The notes under the pieces were generated by a model, which was given only the letters and a program-made list of their open reading frames with translations, was not told the DNA's origin and did no database searches. From Thermodesulfobacterium thermophilum DSM 1276 (GTDB taxonomy: Bacteria; Desulfobacterota; Thermodesulfobacteria; Thermodesulfobacteriales; Thermodesulfobacteriaceae), in NCBI RefSeq assembly GCF_000421605.1, contig NZ_ATXI01000006.1, positions 47,400-111,399 on the forward strand: 64,000 nucleotides of DNA, given 5' to 3'. A program made the position numbers and the translations under genes. Shown here in pieces: positions 39,717-48,071 of the stretch (position 1 is the first letter of the stretch; each line of letters begins with the position of its first letter).

Positions 39717-41735
39717 TTAAACCAACCTGAAAACAAGAAAAGCAAGCACCCAGGCCAAAACAAAACTATACACCAAGAAACCCAACGCAAACCTCACATT
39801 ACCCTCTCTTGCCATCGTAATAACAGTAGCAGCGCAGGAATTATAGATCAGCACAAAGACCAGCAACGACAGAGCCTGTTTAAAATTCATAAGTCCCTTT
39901 ATTTTTTCTTTCAAAGAGCCTTCTTCCTCTTCTACAGAAAAAGAAACAGGGAAAAAACTAAACAAAGAGGTAAAACTCTGTTTCAAAGCCTCTCCCAGTT
40001 TAAAGAACTCCTCTTTGGCTTTTTCCTTTGGGTCTATCTTTTCTAAACCATCTTCTTTCTCTTCAGACACGATAACCCCTAAGTTACTTAAAATAGCCTC
40101 TCTTGCTAAAAAACCTGAGACAAGAGAGGTGCTAATCCTCCAATCTCCAAGCCCGACAGGAGAAAGAACATAACTCAAGGCTTTACCAAGCTTAGCAGCA
40201 TAGGTATTTTCTATGTTTTTCTCACCTATCGGAAGGTTTAAAAGCAACCATACCAAAACTGAAACCCCAAAGATCACCGTCCCTGCCCTATAGAGGAAAT
40301 CTTTGATATAAACCTTGGTGATGTTAAAGACTGTCTTCCACGCAGGCATCCTGTAAGGAGGAAGGTCCATCACAAAGTGAGATAGTTCCTTCTTTAATAA
40401 GGTCTTTCTCAAAAGGACCCCTGTCAACACGGAAAAAATAATCCCTAAGAAATACAATCCCAAGATAACCGCTACAGGGTTTTGAAAGAACACAAAAGCA
40501 AAGAAAGAAAAAACCACCAGCCTTGCAGGGCAAGAAATAAAAGGCACCATAGCTATGACTAAAAGTTTATCTTTAGTTTCTTGAAAAGTCCTTGTAGCAA
40601 GTATAGCAGGGACGTTACAACCAAGTCCAAGGATAAGAGGGATTACACTTTGGCCATGCAACCCTATCTTATGGGTAAATCTGTCCATCAAAAAAGAAAC
40701 CCTTGGGAGATAGCCTGAGGTTTCAAGAAGGGTTAAGAAAAAGTACATAACCGCAATTAAAGGTAAGAAGGAAAGCACCACTCCTACCCCACCAAAAACC
40801 GCGTTTGCTATAAAACTTCTTAAAAACTCAGAAACACCTAAATCTTCTAAAACCTGAGCACAAAAAGGTGCCAAAAACTCCTGCAAAAAACCATCTATCC
40901 AGTCTATGATAGGTTTAGAGAAATCAAACGAGGTTTTAAAGAATAAATACATGATAAAGCCAAAAGATAAAAAACCAAAAAAAGGATGCAATAAAAATCT
41001 GTCTAACGTTTCAGTAAGACTTTCCTTTGGGATAAGTTTGCGTTTAACTACCTCGTTAGCTACTCCTCTGGTAAAACTAAGCCGTTTTTCTTTTATAATC
41101 CTGCTTAACTCTTGGGCCTCACTTTCAAGTAAACGTAGTGTTTCAAATTTACTCAAGTTTTCTCCCGTAGACTCTCTAAACGCCTTAACCTTCTCCTCTA
41201 ACTCAGGGGGATAAGAGATCTGAAACGGTATAGTCTGTTTCTCATAAGCCTCAACCACCGCAGGCAAAAGTTCTTTTACCCCTTCTCCAGTTCTACCTAC
41301 AGTTTTTACCACCCTAACCTTTAAAAGTTCTGCCAACCTCTCTACATCTATAGAAATCCCTATTTTTTGAGCCTCATCTATCATGTTTAAAGCTAACACC
41401 ATAGGTTTGCCGAGGTCCAAAAGCTGACAGGTAAGATAGAGGTCCCTTTCTATCCTTGGGGTTTCTATCACGTTAAGGATTACGTCATAGTCACCAGAAA
41501 GCAAAAAATCTAAGGCTACCTTTTCGTCTTCAGACACCACCTCTTCCAGAGTATAAACTCCTGGAAGGTCTACAAAATAGACCTCATAATCCTGAAAAAA
41601 GGTTTTTCCCTCTTTCTTTTCAACAGTAACCCCAGCCCAGTTTCCTATCTTAAGATTTGCCCCTACCAAATGGTTTAAAATACTTGTTTTGCCTACGTTA
41701 GGATTACCTATCAAAGCCACCTTGATGGTTTTCAT
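39717..41735 (-). CDS. feoB: Ferrous iron transport protein B
   Basis: The protein imports Fe(II) across the inner membrane. The 672-residue protein has an N-terminal G domain: G1 GNPNVGKTSILNH, G3 DLPGVYTL, G4 NMIDE. A helical linker and a membrane part with two Gate repeats (GLGCNVPAILATRTF and the later SCAATVITM region) follow. FeoA is not adjacent. Iron supply fits the many Fe-S enzymes of the window. The gene follows pepP by 17 bases. Confidence 0.93.
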   Translation of the reverse strand: MKTIKVALIGNPNVGKTSILNHLVGANLKIGNWAGVTVEKKEGKTFFQDYEVYFVDLPGVYTLEEVVSEDEKVALDFLLSGDYDVILNVIETPRIERDLYLTCQLLDLGKPMVLALNMIDEAQKIGISIDVERLAELLKVRVVKTVGRTGEGVKELLPAVVEAYEKQTIPFQISYPPELEEKVKAFRESTGENLSKFETLRLLESEAQELSRIIKEKRLSFTRGVANEVVKRKLIPKESLTETLDRFLLHPFFGFLSFGFIMYLFFKTSFDFSKPIIDWIDGFLQEFLAPFCAQVLEDLGVSEFLRSFIANAVFGGVGVVLSFLPLIAVMYFFLTLLETSGYLPRVSFLMDRFTHKIGLHGQSVIPLILGLGCNVPAILATRTFQETKDKLLVIAMVPFISCPARLVVFSFFAFVFFQNPVAVILGLYFLGIIFSVLTGVLLRKTLLKKELSHFVMDLPPYRMPAWKTVFNITKVYIKDFLYRAGTVIFGVSVLVWLLLNLPIGEKNIENTYAAKLGKALSYVLSPVGLGDWRISTSLVSGFLAREAILSNLGVIVSEEKEDGLEKIDPKEKAKEEFFKLGEALKQSFTSLFSFFPVSFSVEEEEGSLKEKIKGLMNFKQALSLLVFVLIYNSCAATVITMAREGNVRFALGFLVYSFVLAWVLAFLVFRLV

Positions 41736-41752
41736 CCATTTCCCCCTGTATT

Positions 41753-42850
41753 TTAAAGCGTTATTAAATCTAAAGAGGCCTCAGAAACGATCTCGCCTCC
41801 CCCCCCCTCTACAAACACCATATTTTCAAGCCTTATCCCAAAGTTATCCGGAAAATAAAGCCCTGGTTCAATCGTAAAAACCATGCCTTCTTCGATCCTT
41901 AGGTTTGGATCTACCGTGTAAATCACCCTTGGTGCTTCGTGCACCTCAACCCCTATCCCATGTCCTGTAGCATGGATAAAATACTTAGCAAGGTCCTTTT
42001 TAGCAAGAAATTCTCTTATGGTGCGGTCTATCTCACTAACCTTTTCTCCAACCTTTACCTTTTCAAAACCTAAAAACCACGCATCTTTAAGGATGTTGTA
42101 AAGTTTAACAAACTCAGCAGGAGGATCCCCAAGATATATCGTGCGGGTAAAGTCAGTAGCATAACCTTTCCACACCATCCCAAAGTCTAAAAGCAACACC
42201 CCATTTCTTTCGATAAGAGCTTCTGAAGTCTCCCAATGAGGAACAGAACTATTTTTTCCAAAGGCAACTATAGCAGGAAAACTTTCTCCCCTTCCTCCTA
42301 CAATAAACATCTGCGACACTAAAAAACCTCTTATCTTAAGCTCTGAAATGGGATAACCTTCTGCAAAAGATCTTTCTATCTCCTGTAAAACCTTGTTAAA
42401 AACCTTGTCAGTCTTTTTAACCCCTTCTTTTAAAACCTCGATTTCTTCTTTAGATTTAATCATTCTTATCAAACCAAGGGGGTCAACCACCCCCACCAGT
42501 TTGAATTTATTACTTCTAAGCTTTTCCTTAAAAGCACAGCTTACCTTATCCTTTTCAAAACCTAATCGCTTAACCCCTGCCTTCTGAATAAACTTCTTAA
42601 GAAACCCTATCGTATCTCCCTTAATCTCAACTACCTCCCAGGAGGCAAGCTCTTTTTTAGCCTTTTCAATATAACGAGAATCTGTCAGAAAACAGACGTT
42701 ATCCCCTGTTATCAAAACATAGGCATTGGTTGACCTAAAGTGAGAAAGATAAAACACGTTGGCCTGAGAAGAAAAAAGAAAACCATCAACCCCCCATCTC
42801 TCAAAACAAGCCCTTACCTTGGTTAACTTTTGTGCTATCTCGTTTGTCAT
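41753..42850 (-). CDS. pepP: Xaa-Pro aminopeptidase (M24 family)
   Basis: This metallopeptidase releases N-terminal residues before proline. The 365-residue protein has the creatinase-type N-terminal domain, then the pita-bread domain. The metal ligands are visible in LLDFGMVWKGYATDFTRT (two Asp), TGHGIGVEVHEAP (His), TIEPGLYF (Glu) and RLENMVFV (Glu). It heads the eight-gene operon that ends with gyrA. Upstream is the long intergenic stretch with the CRISPR array. Confidence 0.92.
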   Translation of the reverse strand: MTNEIAQKLTKVRACFERWGVDGFLFSSQANVFYLSHFRSTNAYVLITGDNVCFLTDSRYIEKAKKELASWEVVEIKGDTIGFLKKFIQKAGVKRLGFEKDKVSCAFKEKLRSNKFKLVGVVDPLGLIRMIKSKEEIEVLKEGVKKTDKVFNKVLQEIERSFAEGYPISELKIRGFLVSQMFIVGGRGESFPAIVAFGKNSSVPHWETSEALIERNGVLLLDFGMVWKGYATDFTRTIYLGDPPAEFVKLYNILKDAWFLGFEKVKVGEKVSEIDRTIREFLAKKDLAKYFIHATGHGIGVEVHEAPRVIYTVDPNLRIEEGMVFTIEPGLYFPDNFGIRLENMVFVEGGGGEIVSEASLDLITL

Positions 42851-42964
42851 TTCAACCTACCTTTTATCAAAATTGATTTTCAATCTAAATTAAAAAGATA
42901 CTACAATTTTAGGCTTTTACAAGAAAAATCTAACTGAACTCAAAAATTTTTGTCTTTTTAAGGG

Positions 42965-42992
42965 TTGTCTTATAAAAATTTTTATATATTAT
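42965..42992 (+). promoter_or_regulatory. Putative CRISPR leader promoter
   Basis: TTGTCT (42965-42970) is followed after 16 bases by TATTAT (42987-42992), within a very AT-rich tract. It is the only good promoter seen between pepP and the CRISPR array in this direction. Its 16-base spacer matches the rRNA promoters. Confidence 0.5.
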
Positions 42993-43013
42993 ATAATTAA
43001 TAAGTGGTTATTA

Positions 43014-43034
43014 TGTCTTTGACAAGTGAATAGG
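43014..43034 (+). promoter_or_regulatory. boxA-like element in the CRISPR leader
   Basis: TGTCTTTGACAAGTGAATAG lies 22 bases after the promoter -10. Sixteen bases, CTTTGACAAGTGAATA, are identical to the element before 23S rRNA (21125-21140, minus). The form resembles rRNA boxA (TGTTCTTTGAAAA at 23108-23120). It would recruit NusB/NusE to the transcript. Confidence 0.55.
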
Positions 43035-43294
43035 CTACGGGGCAGGGGTGGAAGTTAAGTTGTTAGTTTTTTAAGGGGATGATATACCCTTTTCAAGGGT
43101 GTGTGTACATATATTTAGCAAATAAATGGATAATTTTTACCCCTCCCTACAAGCAAGATTTGATGCGATATAGAGAAGGGTATTTTTAGAGGTATTTTAT
43201 TGAGTCTCATTTGCAATCAAACCTGCCCGAAAGTATCTTTGTAAGTTATTGATTTTATGTAAGAAATTTTTGTTATCCCTGACTCTCAAGCATA
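43035..43294 (+). other. Untranslated part of the CRISPR leader
   Basis: No credible open frame or RNA gene is seen here. The only clear structure is a small hairpin ACCCTT-TTC-AAGGGT at 43086-43100. A fragment AAACCTGCCC near 43220 resembles part of the CRISPR repeat but is too short to call a repeat. Confidence 0.4.
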
Positions 43295-43386
43295 GATTTC
43301 ATCAAGGTTTCAAGGGGTCATTTTTAAAAATTTAGTTTTATACTAAACTTTAAAAAGTTAGATTTTATCAGGGTTTCAAGGGGTAA
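43295..43386 (+). repeat. Paired 26-base leader repeats next to the CRISPR array
   Basis: Copy 1 (43295-43320) and copy 2 (43361-43386) share GGTTTCAAGGGGT and flanking GATTT.ATCA with three mismatches in 26 bases. They start 66 bases apart, and the second copy ends 2 bases before the first CRISPR repeat. Their spacing is close to one repeat-spacer unit. They may be leader motifs for spacer acquisition or decayed repeats. Confidence 0.6.
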
Positions 43387-43388
43387 GA

Positions 43389-43569
43389 GTAGAAACCTGC
43401 CCTACTTCAAAAGGGATTGCGACCGTGACGTGGAAATCATTTTCAGATTTGTGTTTTTGTAGAAACCTGCCCTACTTCAAAAGGGATTGCGACAATTGAC
43501 AAAACATAGATTATTAATCTCAAAATACCTTACTGTAGAAACCTGCCCTACTTCAAAAGGGATTGGGAT
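43389..43569 (+). CRISPR. Short CRISPR array: three 35-base repeats, two spacers
   Basis: Repeats at 43389-43423, 43459-43493 and 43535-43569 begin GTAGAAACCTGCCCTACTTC and end AAAAGGGATTGCGAC. The third is degenerate at its 3' end (ATTGGGAT). Spacers are 35 bases (43424-43458) and 41 bases (43494-43534). The degenerate last repeat and the repeat end ATTGCGAC, which resembles the 8-base crRNA handle ATTGAAAC, both place the leader on the left. No cas genes are in the window. Confidence 0.92.
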
Positions 43570-43637
43570 GTTAAAGGCTTGTGTCTGGATAAACAACCGT
43601 CCTAAACAATGGACTTAGAGAATGCCGCCTGTGGTTC

Positions 43638-43665
43638 TTGCAATTTATTTAATTTAGGCTATGAT
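43638..43665 (+). promoter_or_regulatory. Promoter of the flavoprotein operon
   Basis: TTGCAA (43638-43643) is followed after 16 bases by TATGAT (43660-43665), 32 bases before the ATG of the small hypothetical gene, which has AAAGGTGAGG as ribosome-binding site. Confidence 0.5.
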
Positions 43666-43696
43666 TATTTTTTAAATTCCTTTAAAGGTGAGGTAA

Positions 43697-43900
43697 ATGA
43701 GCACAGGTAAAATAGTTAATCTGGAAAACAAAAATAAACCTACCGAAAACTTTAAACTTTCTCCTTTAGAGGAAATCACCCTCAAAACCACCAAAGAAAT
43801 CGTCATCAAATTTATCGAAATGGGACGCTGCTCCCCTGCTACCTTTGAAGAGGTTTTTACCCAGGTCTTTTCTGTTATCAAAAAAACCCTCACCAAATAG
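43697..43900 (+). CDS. Small hypothetical protein
   Basis: The 67-residue protein has no signal peptide or membrane segment. It is predicted mostly helical, with a hydrophobic helix (EIVIKFIEMG) and a single Cys in MGRCSPATFEEVF. I do not recognise the family with confidence. AAAGGTGAGG precedes its ATG, and its TAG is followed at once by the ATG of the iron-sulfur flavoprotein, so the two are translationally coupled and probably act together. Confidence 0.65.
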   Translation: MSTGKIVNLENKNKPTENFKLSPLEEITLKTTKEIVIKFIEMGRCSPATFEEVFTQVFSVIKKTLTK

Positions 43901-44539
43901 ATGCAACTTTTAGCCATTCACTCAAGCCCAAGAAGTCAGGGCAATTCTGAAATTTTCCTTGATGCCTTCCTCTCTACCCTTAATCACCAAAAAATAAAAA
44001 CTGAAAAGATAAAACTTACGGAACTTAATTTCTCCCCTTGTGTTGAATGCGAAGGTTGTGAAAAAGACGGAACGTGTATTCTAAAAGATGACCTAACCGA
44101 AGTTTACCCTAAAATTCTTAAGGCTAACTTTCTGGTGGTAGCAACCCCTATCTTCTTTTATTCCCATCCTTCTTTTTTGCAGGCCTTTTTCGAAAGATTT
44201 CAAGCCTTCTGGGTCTCTAAATATCTTCTTAAAGCTCCACCTCCCTCTCAAAAACCAAAAGGTATCCTTCTTGCTTTAGGTGCAACCAAAGGCAAAAAAG
44301 TCTTTGAATGTTTAGTAAGAAGTTTTAAATACGTGCTTGATACCATAGACGGAGAATATATAGGAGGAATTTTTTTAAGAGGGATTGATAAAAAGGGAGA
44401 AATACTTAAACACCTTGAGGGTTTAGAAAAGGTTAAAACTTTAGGAGAAAAACTCTCTATCCTCGAAAAAAAGGACTTAACCAAGTCTAAAGAAGAGTTA
44501 GCTCAATTTTTAGGGCTTGACTTAGACCCTACTCCTTAA
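43901..44539 (+). CDS. Iron-sulfur flavoprotein / NADPH-dependent FMN reductase family
   Basis: The 212-residue flavodoxin-fold protein has the FMN-phosphate loop HSSPRSQGNSEIF at its N-terminus. The cysteine cluster CVECEGCEKDGTC lies around residues 47-59, in the place where archaeal-type iron-sulfur flavoproteins bind a [4Fe-4S] cluster. The VVATPIFFYSHPS segment lines the flavin pocket. It is probably an electron-transfer or reductase protein in anaerobic or oxidative-stress metabolism. It starts immediately after the small upstream gene and ends 4 bases before thiE. Confidence 0.85.
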   Translation: MQLLAIHSSPRSQGNSEIFLDAFLSTLNHQKIKTEKIKLTELNFSPCVECEGCEKDGTCILKDDLTEVYPKILKANFLVVATPIFFYSHPSFLQAFFERFQAFWVSKYLLKAPPPSQKPKGILLALGATKGKKVFECLVRSFKYVLDTIDGEYIGGIFLRGIDKKGEILKHLEGLEKVKTLGEKLSILEKKDLTKSKEELAQFLGLDLDPTP

Positions 44540-44543
44540 CCCC

Positions 44544-45164
44544 TTATTCAAAAAGTTTAGCATAGGCTCTTGCTTTTCCTTCTATGTCGTTATCCTTCCA
44601 TAGGTCGCTTATAACAGCTACCATGTCTGCCCCTAATTGGACAAGCTCCTTTGCTCGCTCTAAGGTTATGCCACCTATAGCACATACAGGAATTTTTAGA
44701 GTCTTTTTAGCAAGAGGGATCAAGGTTTTATCTACTACGGTTGAGTTCGGTTTGGTAGGAGAGGGGTAAAAACTCCCAAAGGCCACATAAGTGGCTCCCT
44801 GTTTTTCTGCCTCCATGGCTCTTCTCAAGTCTCCATAACAGGAAACCCCGATGATAGGGCCTTTAAAAATCTCTTTAACCTGGCTAAGAGGCTGATCGTC
44901 TTTACCTACATGCACCCCGTCTGCCAGCACTTTGGCTGCCAAATCTACCCTGTCGTTAACGATAAAATAAGCACCAAACCTGTGGCAAAGCTTCTTTAGT
45001 TCTATGGCTATGTTTGTTAAAACCTCTAAATCTGAGTTTTTATCTCTTAGTTGAACAAACTTAGCCCCTCCTTTTAACGCCTTTTCAACCATTCGAAAGA
45101 TTTCTCCGTCTTGATAAGGGGTCAAAACCTCGTCGGTTATCACATAAAAACCTTTTAAAACCAT
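44544..45164 (-). CDS. thiE: Thiamine-phosphate synthase
   Basis: The enzyme joins the pyrimidine and thiazole halves of thiamine. The 206-residue TIM-barrel protein has VQLRDKNSD, FIVNDRVDLAAKVLADGVHVGKDD and GVSCYGDLRRAMEAEKQGATYVAFG, all typical of ThiE. AIGGITLERAKELVQLGADMVAVIS provides the phosphate-binding end. No other thiamine genes are adjacent. It directly abuts the upstream radical SAM activase gene. Confidence 0.94.
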   Translation of the reverse strand: MVLKGFYVITDEVLTPYQDGEIFRMVEKALKGGAKFVQLRDKNSDLEVLTNIAIELKKLCHRFGAYFIVNDRVDLAAKVLADGVHVGKDDQPLSQVKEIFKGPIIGVSCYGDLRRAMEAEKQGATYVAFGSFYPSPTKPNSTVVDKTLIPLAKKTLKIPVCAIGGITLERAKELVQLGADMVAVISDLWKDNDIEGKARAYAKLFE

Positions 45165-45866
45165 CTAATATCTCTTTACTATAGAAACCTCTGGCAATCT
45201 TTCTTTTAAATAAGCATCTACTCTGTGGTAAAATTCTGGGTTTACCTCCCCCACCAGGTCTTTTTTTAACGTGTTTTCCGGGACAAACTTCTGCAGGGCT
45301 ATTCTCTTAAACCACGCAAGATAAGGAACCATCTTTTCTAAGTCTTTTTCTGTTAAAAGGGGAGGATACATGGTAACTCTTATCTCTACCCTATCTGCGA
45401 TGTTTTTTAAAACCCTAAAAGTTTGCTCAACCAGAGCAAAATCCCCTCCGAGTTCAGCATATCTATCAGGGGAAGTCTTAAAGTCTATGGCAAAAAAATC
45501 TACCAAGCCAGAAATTACCAATTCTTCTACCAGCTCTGGAGAGCTACCGTTGGTATCAAGCTTAACAGGAAGCCCGGTTTGAGAGCGAACTTCTTCTATA
45601 AAACTGACAAGCCTTTTTCCCCAAAGGGTAGGCTCTCCTCCGGTAATCACCACCCCTTTAATAAAGCCCTTTCTCCTTTTTAACTCCTCTATAACCCAGT
45701 CTTCAGAAAGGTTTTTTAACTTTTTATACCTTTCAGGCAGGACCAAATCAACATTATAACAGAAGGGACATCTATAGTTACACCCATAGGTAAAAATCAC
45801 CGAAGAGATCTTCCCCGGATAATCTACCAGGCTTGTACCGATAAACCCTTTAATCATCAACCCCAC
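45165..45866 (-). CDS. Anaerobic ribonucleotide reductase activase-type radical SAM protein
   Basis: The 233-residue protein has the radical SAM motif YGCNYRCPFCYN, the GGEPTLWG loop and the short N-terminus IKGFIGTSLVDYPGKISSVIF typical of the NrdG2 group (TIGR02495). Such proteins install a glycyl radical on class III ribonucleotide reductase or related enzymes. The reductase itself (nrdD) is not in the window. It is followed immediately by thiE. Confidence 0.87.
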   Translation of the reverse strand: MGLMIKGFIGTSLVDYPGKISSVIFTYGCNYRCPFCYNVDLVLPERYKKLKNLSEDWVIEELKRRKGFIKGVVITGGEPTLWGKRLVSFIEEVRSQTGLPVKLDTNGSSPELVEELVISGLVDFFAIDFKTSPDRYAELGGDFALVEQTFRVLKNIADRVEIRVTMYPPLLTEKDLEKMVPYLAWFKRIALQKFVPENTLKKDLVGEVNPEFYHRVDAYLKERLPEVSIVKRY

Positions 45867-45928
45867 CTATGGATAAACTTTACCCAAAATATAAACCTTC
45901 CTGAAGGAGAAACAAGAGCAATACACTT

Positions 45929-47017
45929 TTATCCTATGTTAAAAATTTTAGGAAGCCTTTTAAACAAACTTAGCTTTTCTGTTTCTCCTAACTTTGCTTT
46001 TCTTAGTATTTCTTCTAACTCCTGGATGGTCGTATCATAAAGTTTTCTGTTTAGTCTATAGGGATGTCCGTCTTTGCCTCCGTGGGCATAACTATAAACT
46101 ACCGGATCTTCTCTTGAGGCCTTAACCTCATAGATAAGCTCTGAAGCTAAGGTAAGAGCTCTTAAGGTTTTGGCCCCCATACCTTCGGTTAACAGTAATG
46201 ACTGAAAATCAGACGGAGGGTTTTCATAAACCTTTTCCCAAACTTTCTTCAAGGATTTAACCGATAGGTCTTTGAGGGTTAAGGTATGGTCCTCTTTAAA
46301 TATAAGATGCACCTTCGGAGTTAACTCCTTTATAACTAAACTTAGGTCTTCTGTTAGCAACCTTACCAACGAATTTTGTACAGGTTTACTTTCCTTAGCC
46401 ACCAGATTAAGTACGTTTTCTTTTTTGACAGAAGAAACAATTCCTGTATGGGGGTTTTCGCAAAGGTCTAACACCTTTTCGCTATACCATTGATACCGTC
46501 TTGCATAGGCAGTTTTTTCATCCATACCTTGTTGTATTACCCCCCATTGGCCATCTTTGGAGAACAGAAAAAGATGAAAATAAAGTTGAAAGCCATCTTG
46601 GATGGCGTTGTTGTCTATCCTTGCGGTAAGTCTGCTTAAGGTTACAAACTTATAGGCTTGTTTAGGAAGTCCCTGTTTTTCTCCCCAGAAGATAATTTCC
46701 TGAGGGGTGTTTAAAGCCCTCTTACCTTTTCCTCCGCAAACATAGATTCCTAAGTCGTTAAAATAGGGTTTCAAAGCCTCTTTTATAGCACCACCAACGG
46801 TTGTGGTGAGGCCTGAGGAATGCCAGTCAAAACCAAGCAAACAACCTAAAGCCTGAAACCAAAAAGGGTCAGACAACCTTTTGATCAATTCCTTAGCCCC
46901 AAACTCCTGATACACAAGCAATAAAATAGCCCTGCTTAACCTTACCATCCTTTCAAAAAGCCAGGGAGGGCATTTCCCTCCATGCAAAGGCAGGTCTACT
47001 ATACTTCTACTAACCAT
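45929..47017 (-). CDS. DUF763 protein
   Basis: The 362-residue protein is recognised as DUF763 by VDLPLHGGKCPPWLFERMVRL at the N-terminus and by GCLLGFDWHSSGLTTTVGGA. Further marks are RLTARIDNNAIQDGFQLYFH and SYAHGGKDGHPYRLNRKLYD. The family is widespread in archaea and thermophiles, but its function is not established. AAGGGA precedes the ATG. It overlaps the CDF transporter gene by 8 bases, and 62 bases separate it from the NrdG-like gene. Confidence 0.85.
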   Translation of the reverse strand: MVSRSIVDLPLHGGKCPPWLFERMVRLSRAILLLVYQEFGAKELIKRLSDPFWFQALGCLLGFDWHSSGLTTTVGGAIKEALKPYFNDLGIYVCGGKGKRALNTPQEIIFWGEKQGLPKQAYKFVTLSRLTARIDNNAIQDGFQLYFHLFLFSKDGQWGVIQQGMDEKTAYARRYQWYSEKVLDLCENPHTGIVSSVKKENVLNLVAKESKPVQNSLVRLLTEDLSLVIKELTPKVHLIFKEDHTLTLKDLSVKSLKKVWEKVYENPPSDFQSLLLTEGMGAKTLRALTLASELIYEVKASREDPVVYSYAHGGKDGHPYRLNRKLYDTTIQELEEILRKAKLGETEKLSLFKRLPKIFNIG

Positions 47018-47945
47018 CTTTGTCCCTTTTTAAAAAGTTATTATGAAACACCTCACATTCTGGGCATACTCCCTGATATTCAAACTGTATGGTTATATGA
47101 TGAATATCAAACTTTTTTAACTCCTCTTGGATGCTTTGCAAAACTTTTGCCGTTTCACTTATGTTCATGTCAGACTTTAGGTTAACATGGCCCTCAAAAA
47201 AATGGGTTTTATCGTCAAGACTCCACACATGTATATGATGGACATCTTGTATATCTTGAATTTTCAACAGTCCCTCTACTATCTTAGGGATTTCGACATG
47301 AAAAGGGGTTGCTTGCATGATGATGTCAACTGACTTTAACAAAACCTCTAAACTCTCTTTAGCAATATAAAAGGCTATTATTATACTGATAACCGGATCA
47401 ACTCTTAACCACCCAAAATAATAAATAAAAACTGCCCCTGCTATCACAGTCAAAGAGGATAAAGCATCTCCTAACATGTGGAGATAAGCACTTTTTACGT
47501 TTAGGTCTTCTTTGGCAGAACCTTTTAAAAATTTCAAACTCAAAAGATTACCTAAAAACCCTATACTTCCTACCACAAACACGGTTTTAACGTCTATAAG
47601 AGATGGGGTAACCAGTCTTTCGATAGACTCCTTAATCAGGAAAAAACATATTATTAACAGCGTAACCGAGTTAAAAAGACTTGCTAAAATGGTTATGCGT
47701 TTATAACCAAAGGTCTTTCTCTCGTTAGGATTTCTTAAAGAAATCTTATGGGCAAAATAGGTAATCACCACAGACATTACATCACCTAAATTATGAAAGG
47801 CATCAGACAAAAGAGCCATACTTCCTGAAACCAAGCCACCGATAAACTCAAAAACAGTTATCAAAAGGTTTAAAAGGGCTACGTAAAAGAGATTTTTCCC
47901 TCTAATCTCAGTTTTTTCATCATGGCCATGATGATGGTGATGCAT
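47010..47945 (-). CDS. Cation diffusion facilitator (zinc-type metal exporter)
   Basis: The protein exports divalent metal ions in exchange for protons. The ATG at 47945, nine bases after GAGGG, is preferred over an upstream in-frame TTG. The protein starts with a natural His-rich tail (MHHHHHGHDEK), has six membrane segments with the metal-site motifs ALLSDAFHNLGD and HMLGDALSS, and a C-terminal cytoplasmic domain ending in CPECEVFHNN. The 311 residues fit the ZitB/CzcD group. Zinc is the likely substrate, which would fit the ZraSR-like system divergently next to it. Confidence 0.9.
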   Translation of the reverse strand: MHHHHHGHDEKTEIRGKNLFYVALLNLLITVFEFIGGLVSGSMALLSDAFHNLGDVMSVVITYFAHKISLRNPNERKTFGYKRITILASLFNSVTLLIICFFLIKESIERLVTPSLIDVKTVFVVGSIGFLGNLLSLKFLKGSAKEDLNVKSAYLHMLGDALSSLTVIAGAVFIYYFGWLRVDPVISIIIAFYIAKESLEVLLKSVDIIMQATPFHVEIPKIVEGLLKIQDIQDVHHIHVWSLDDKTHFFEGHVNLKSDMNISETAKVLQSIQEELKKFDIHHITIQFEYQGVCPECEVFHNNFLKRDKDG

Positions 47946-48071
47946 CGTCTCCAACCCTCTTAAGTTTTATACTAAAATTCCTCTTTTTCTTGGTTTGTCA
48001 ACCCTAAGAAGATCCTTTTATGGGTTATGCCCTTGATTTTACATTTTAAGATTTTAGATTAAGCTAAAAAT

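Noticed and set aside
43213..43245. Possible extra CRISPR repeat (CAAACCTGCCC)
   Set aside because: Only about 10 bases match the repeat, with no periodic spacing to the array, so chance or a remnant cannot be told apart.
47910..47954. His-tag-like sequence at the start of the CDF protein suggesting an engineered gene
   Set aside because: His-rich tails are natural in CDF metal transporters, and the surrounding DNA is ordinary chromosomal sequence.
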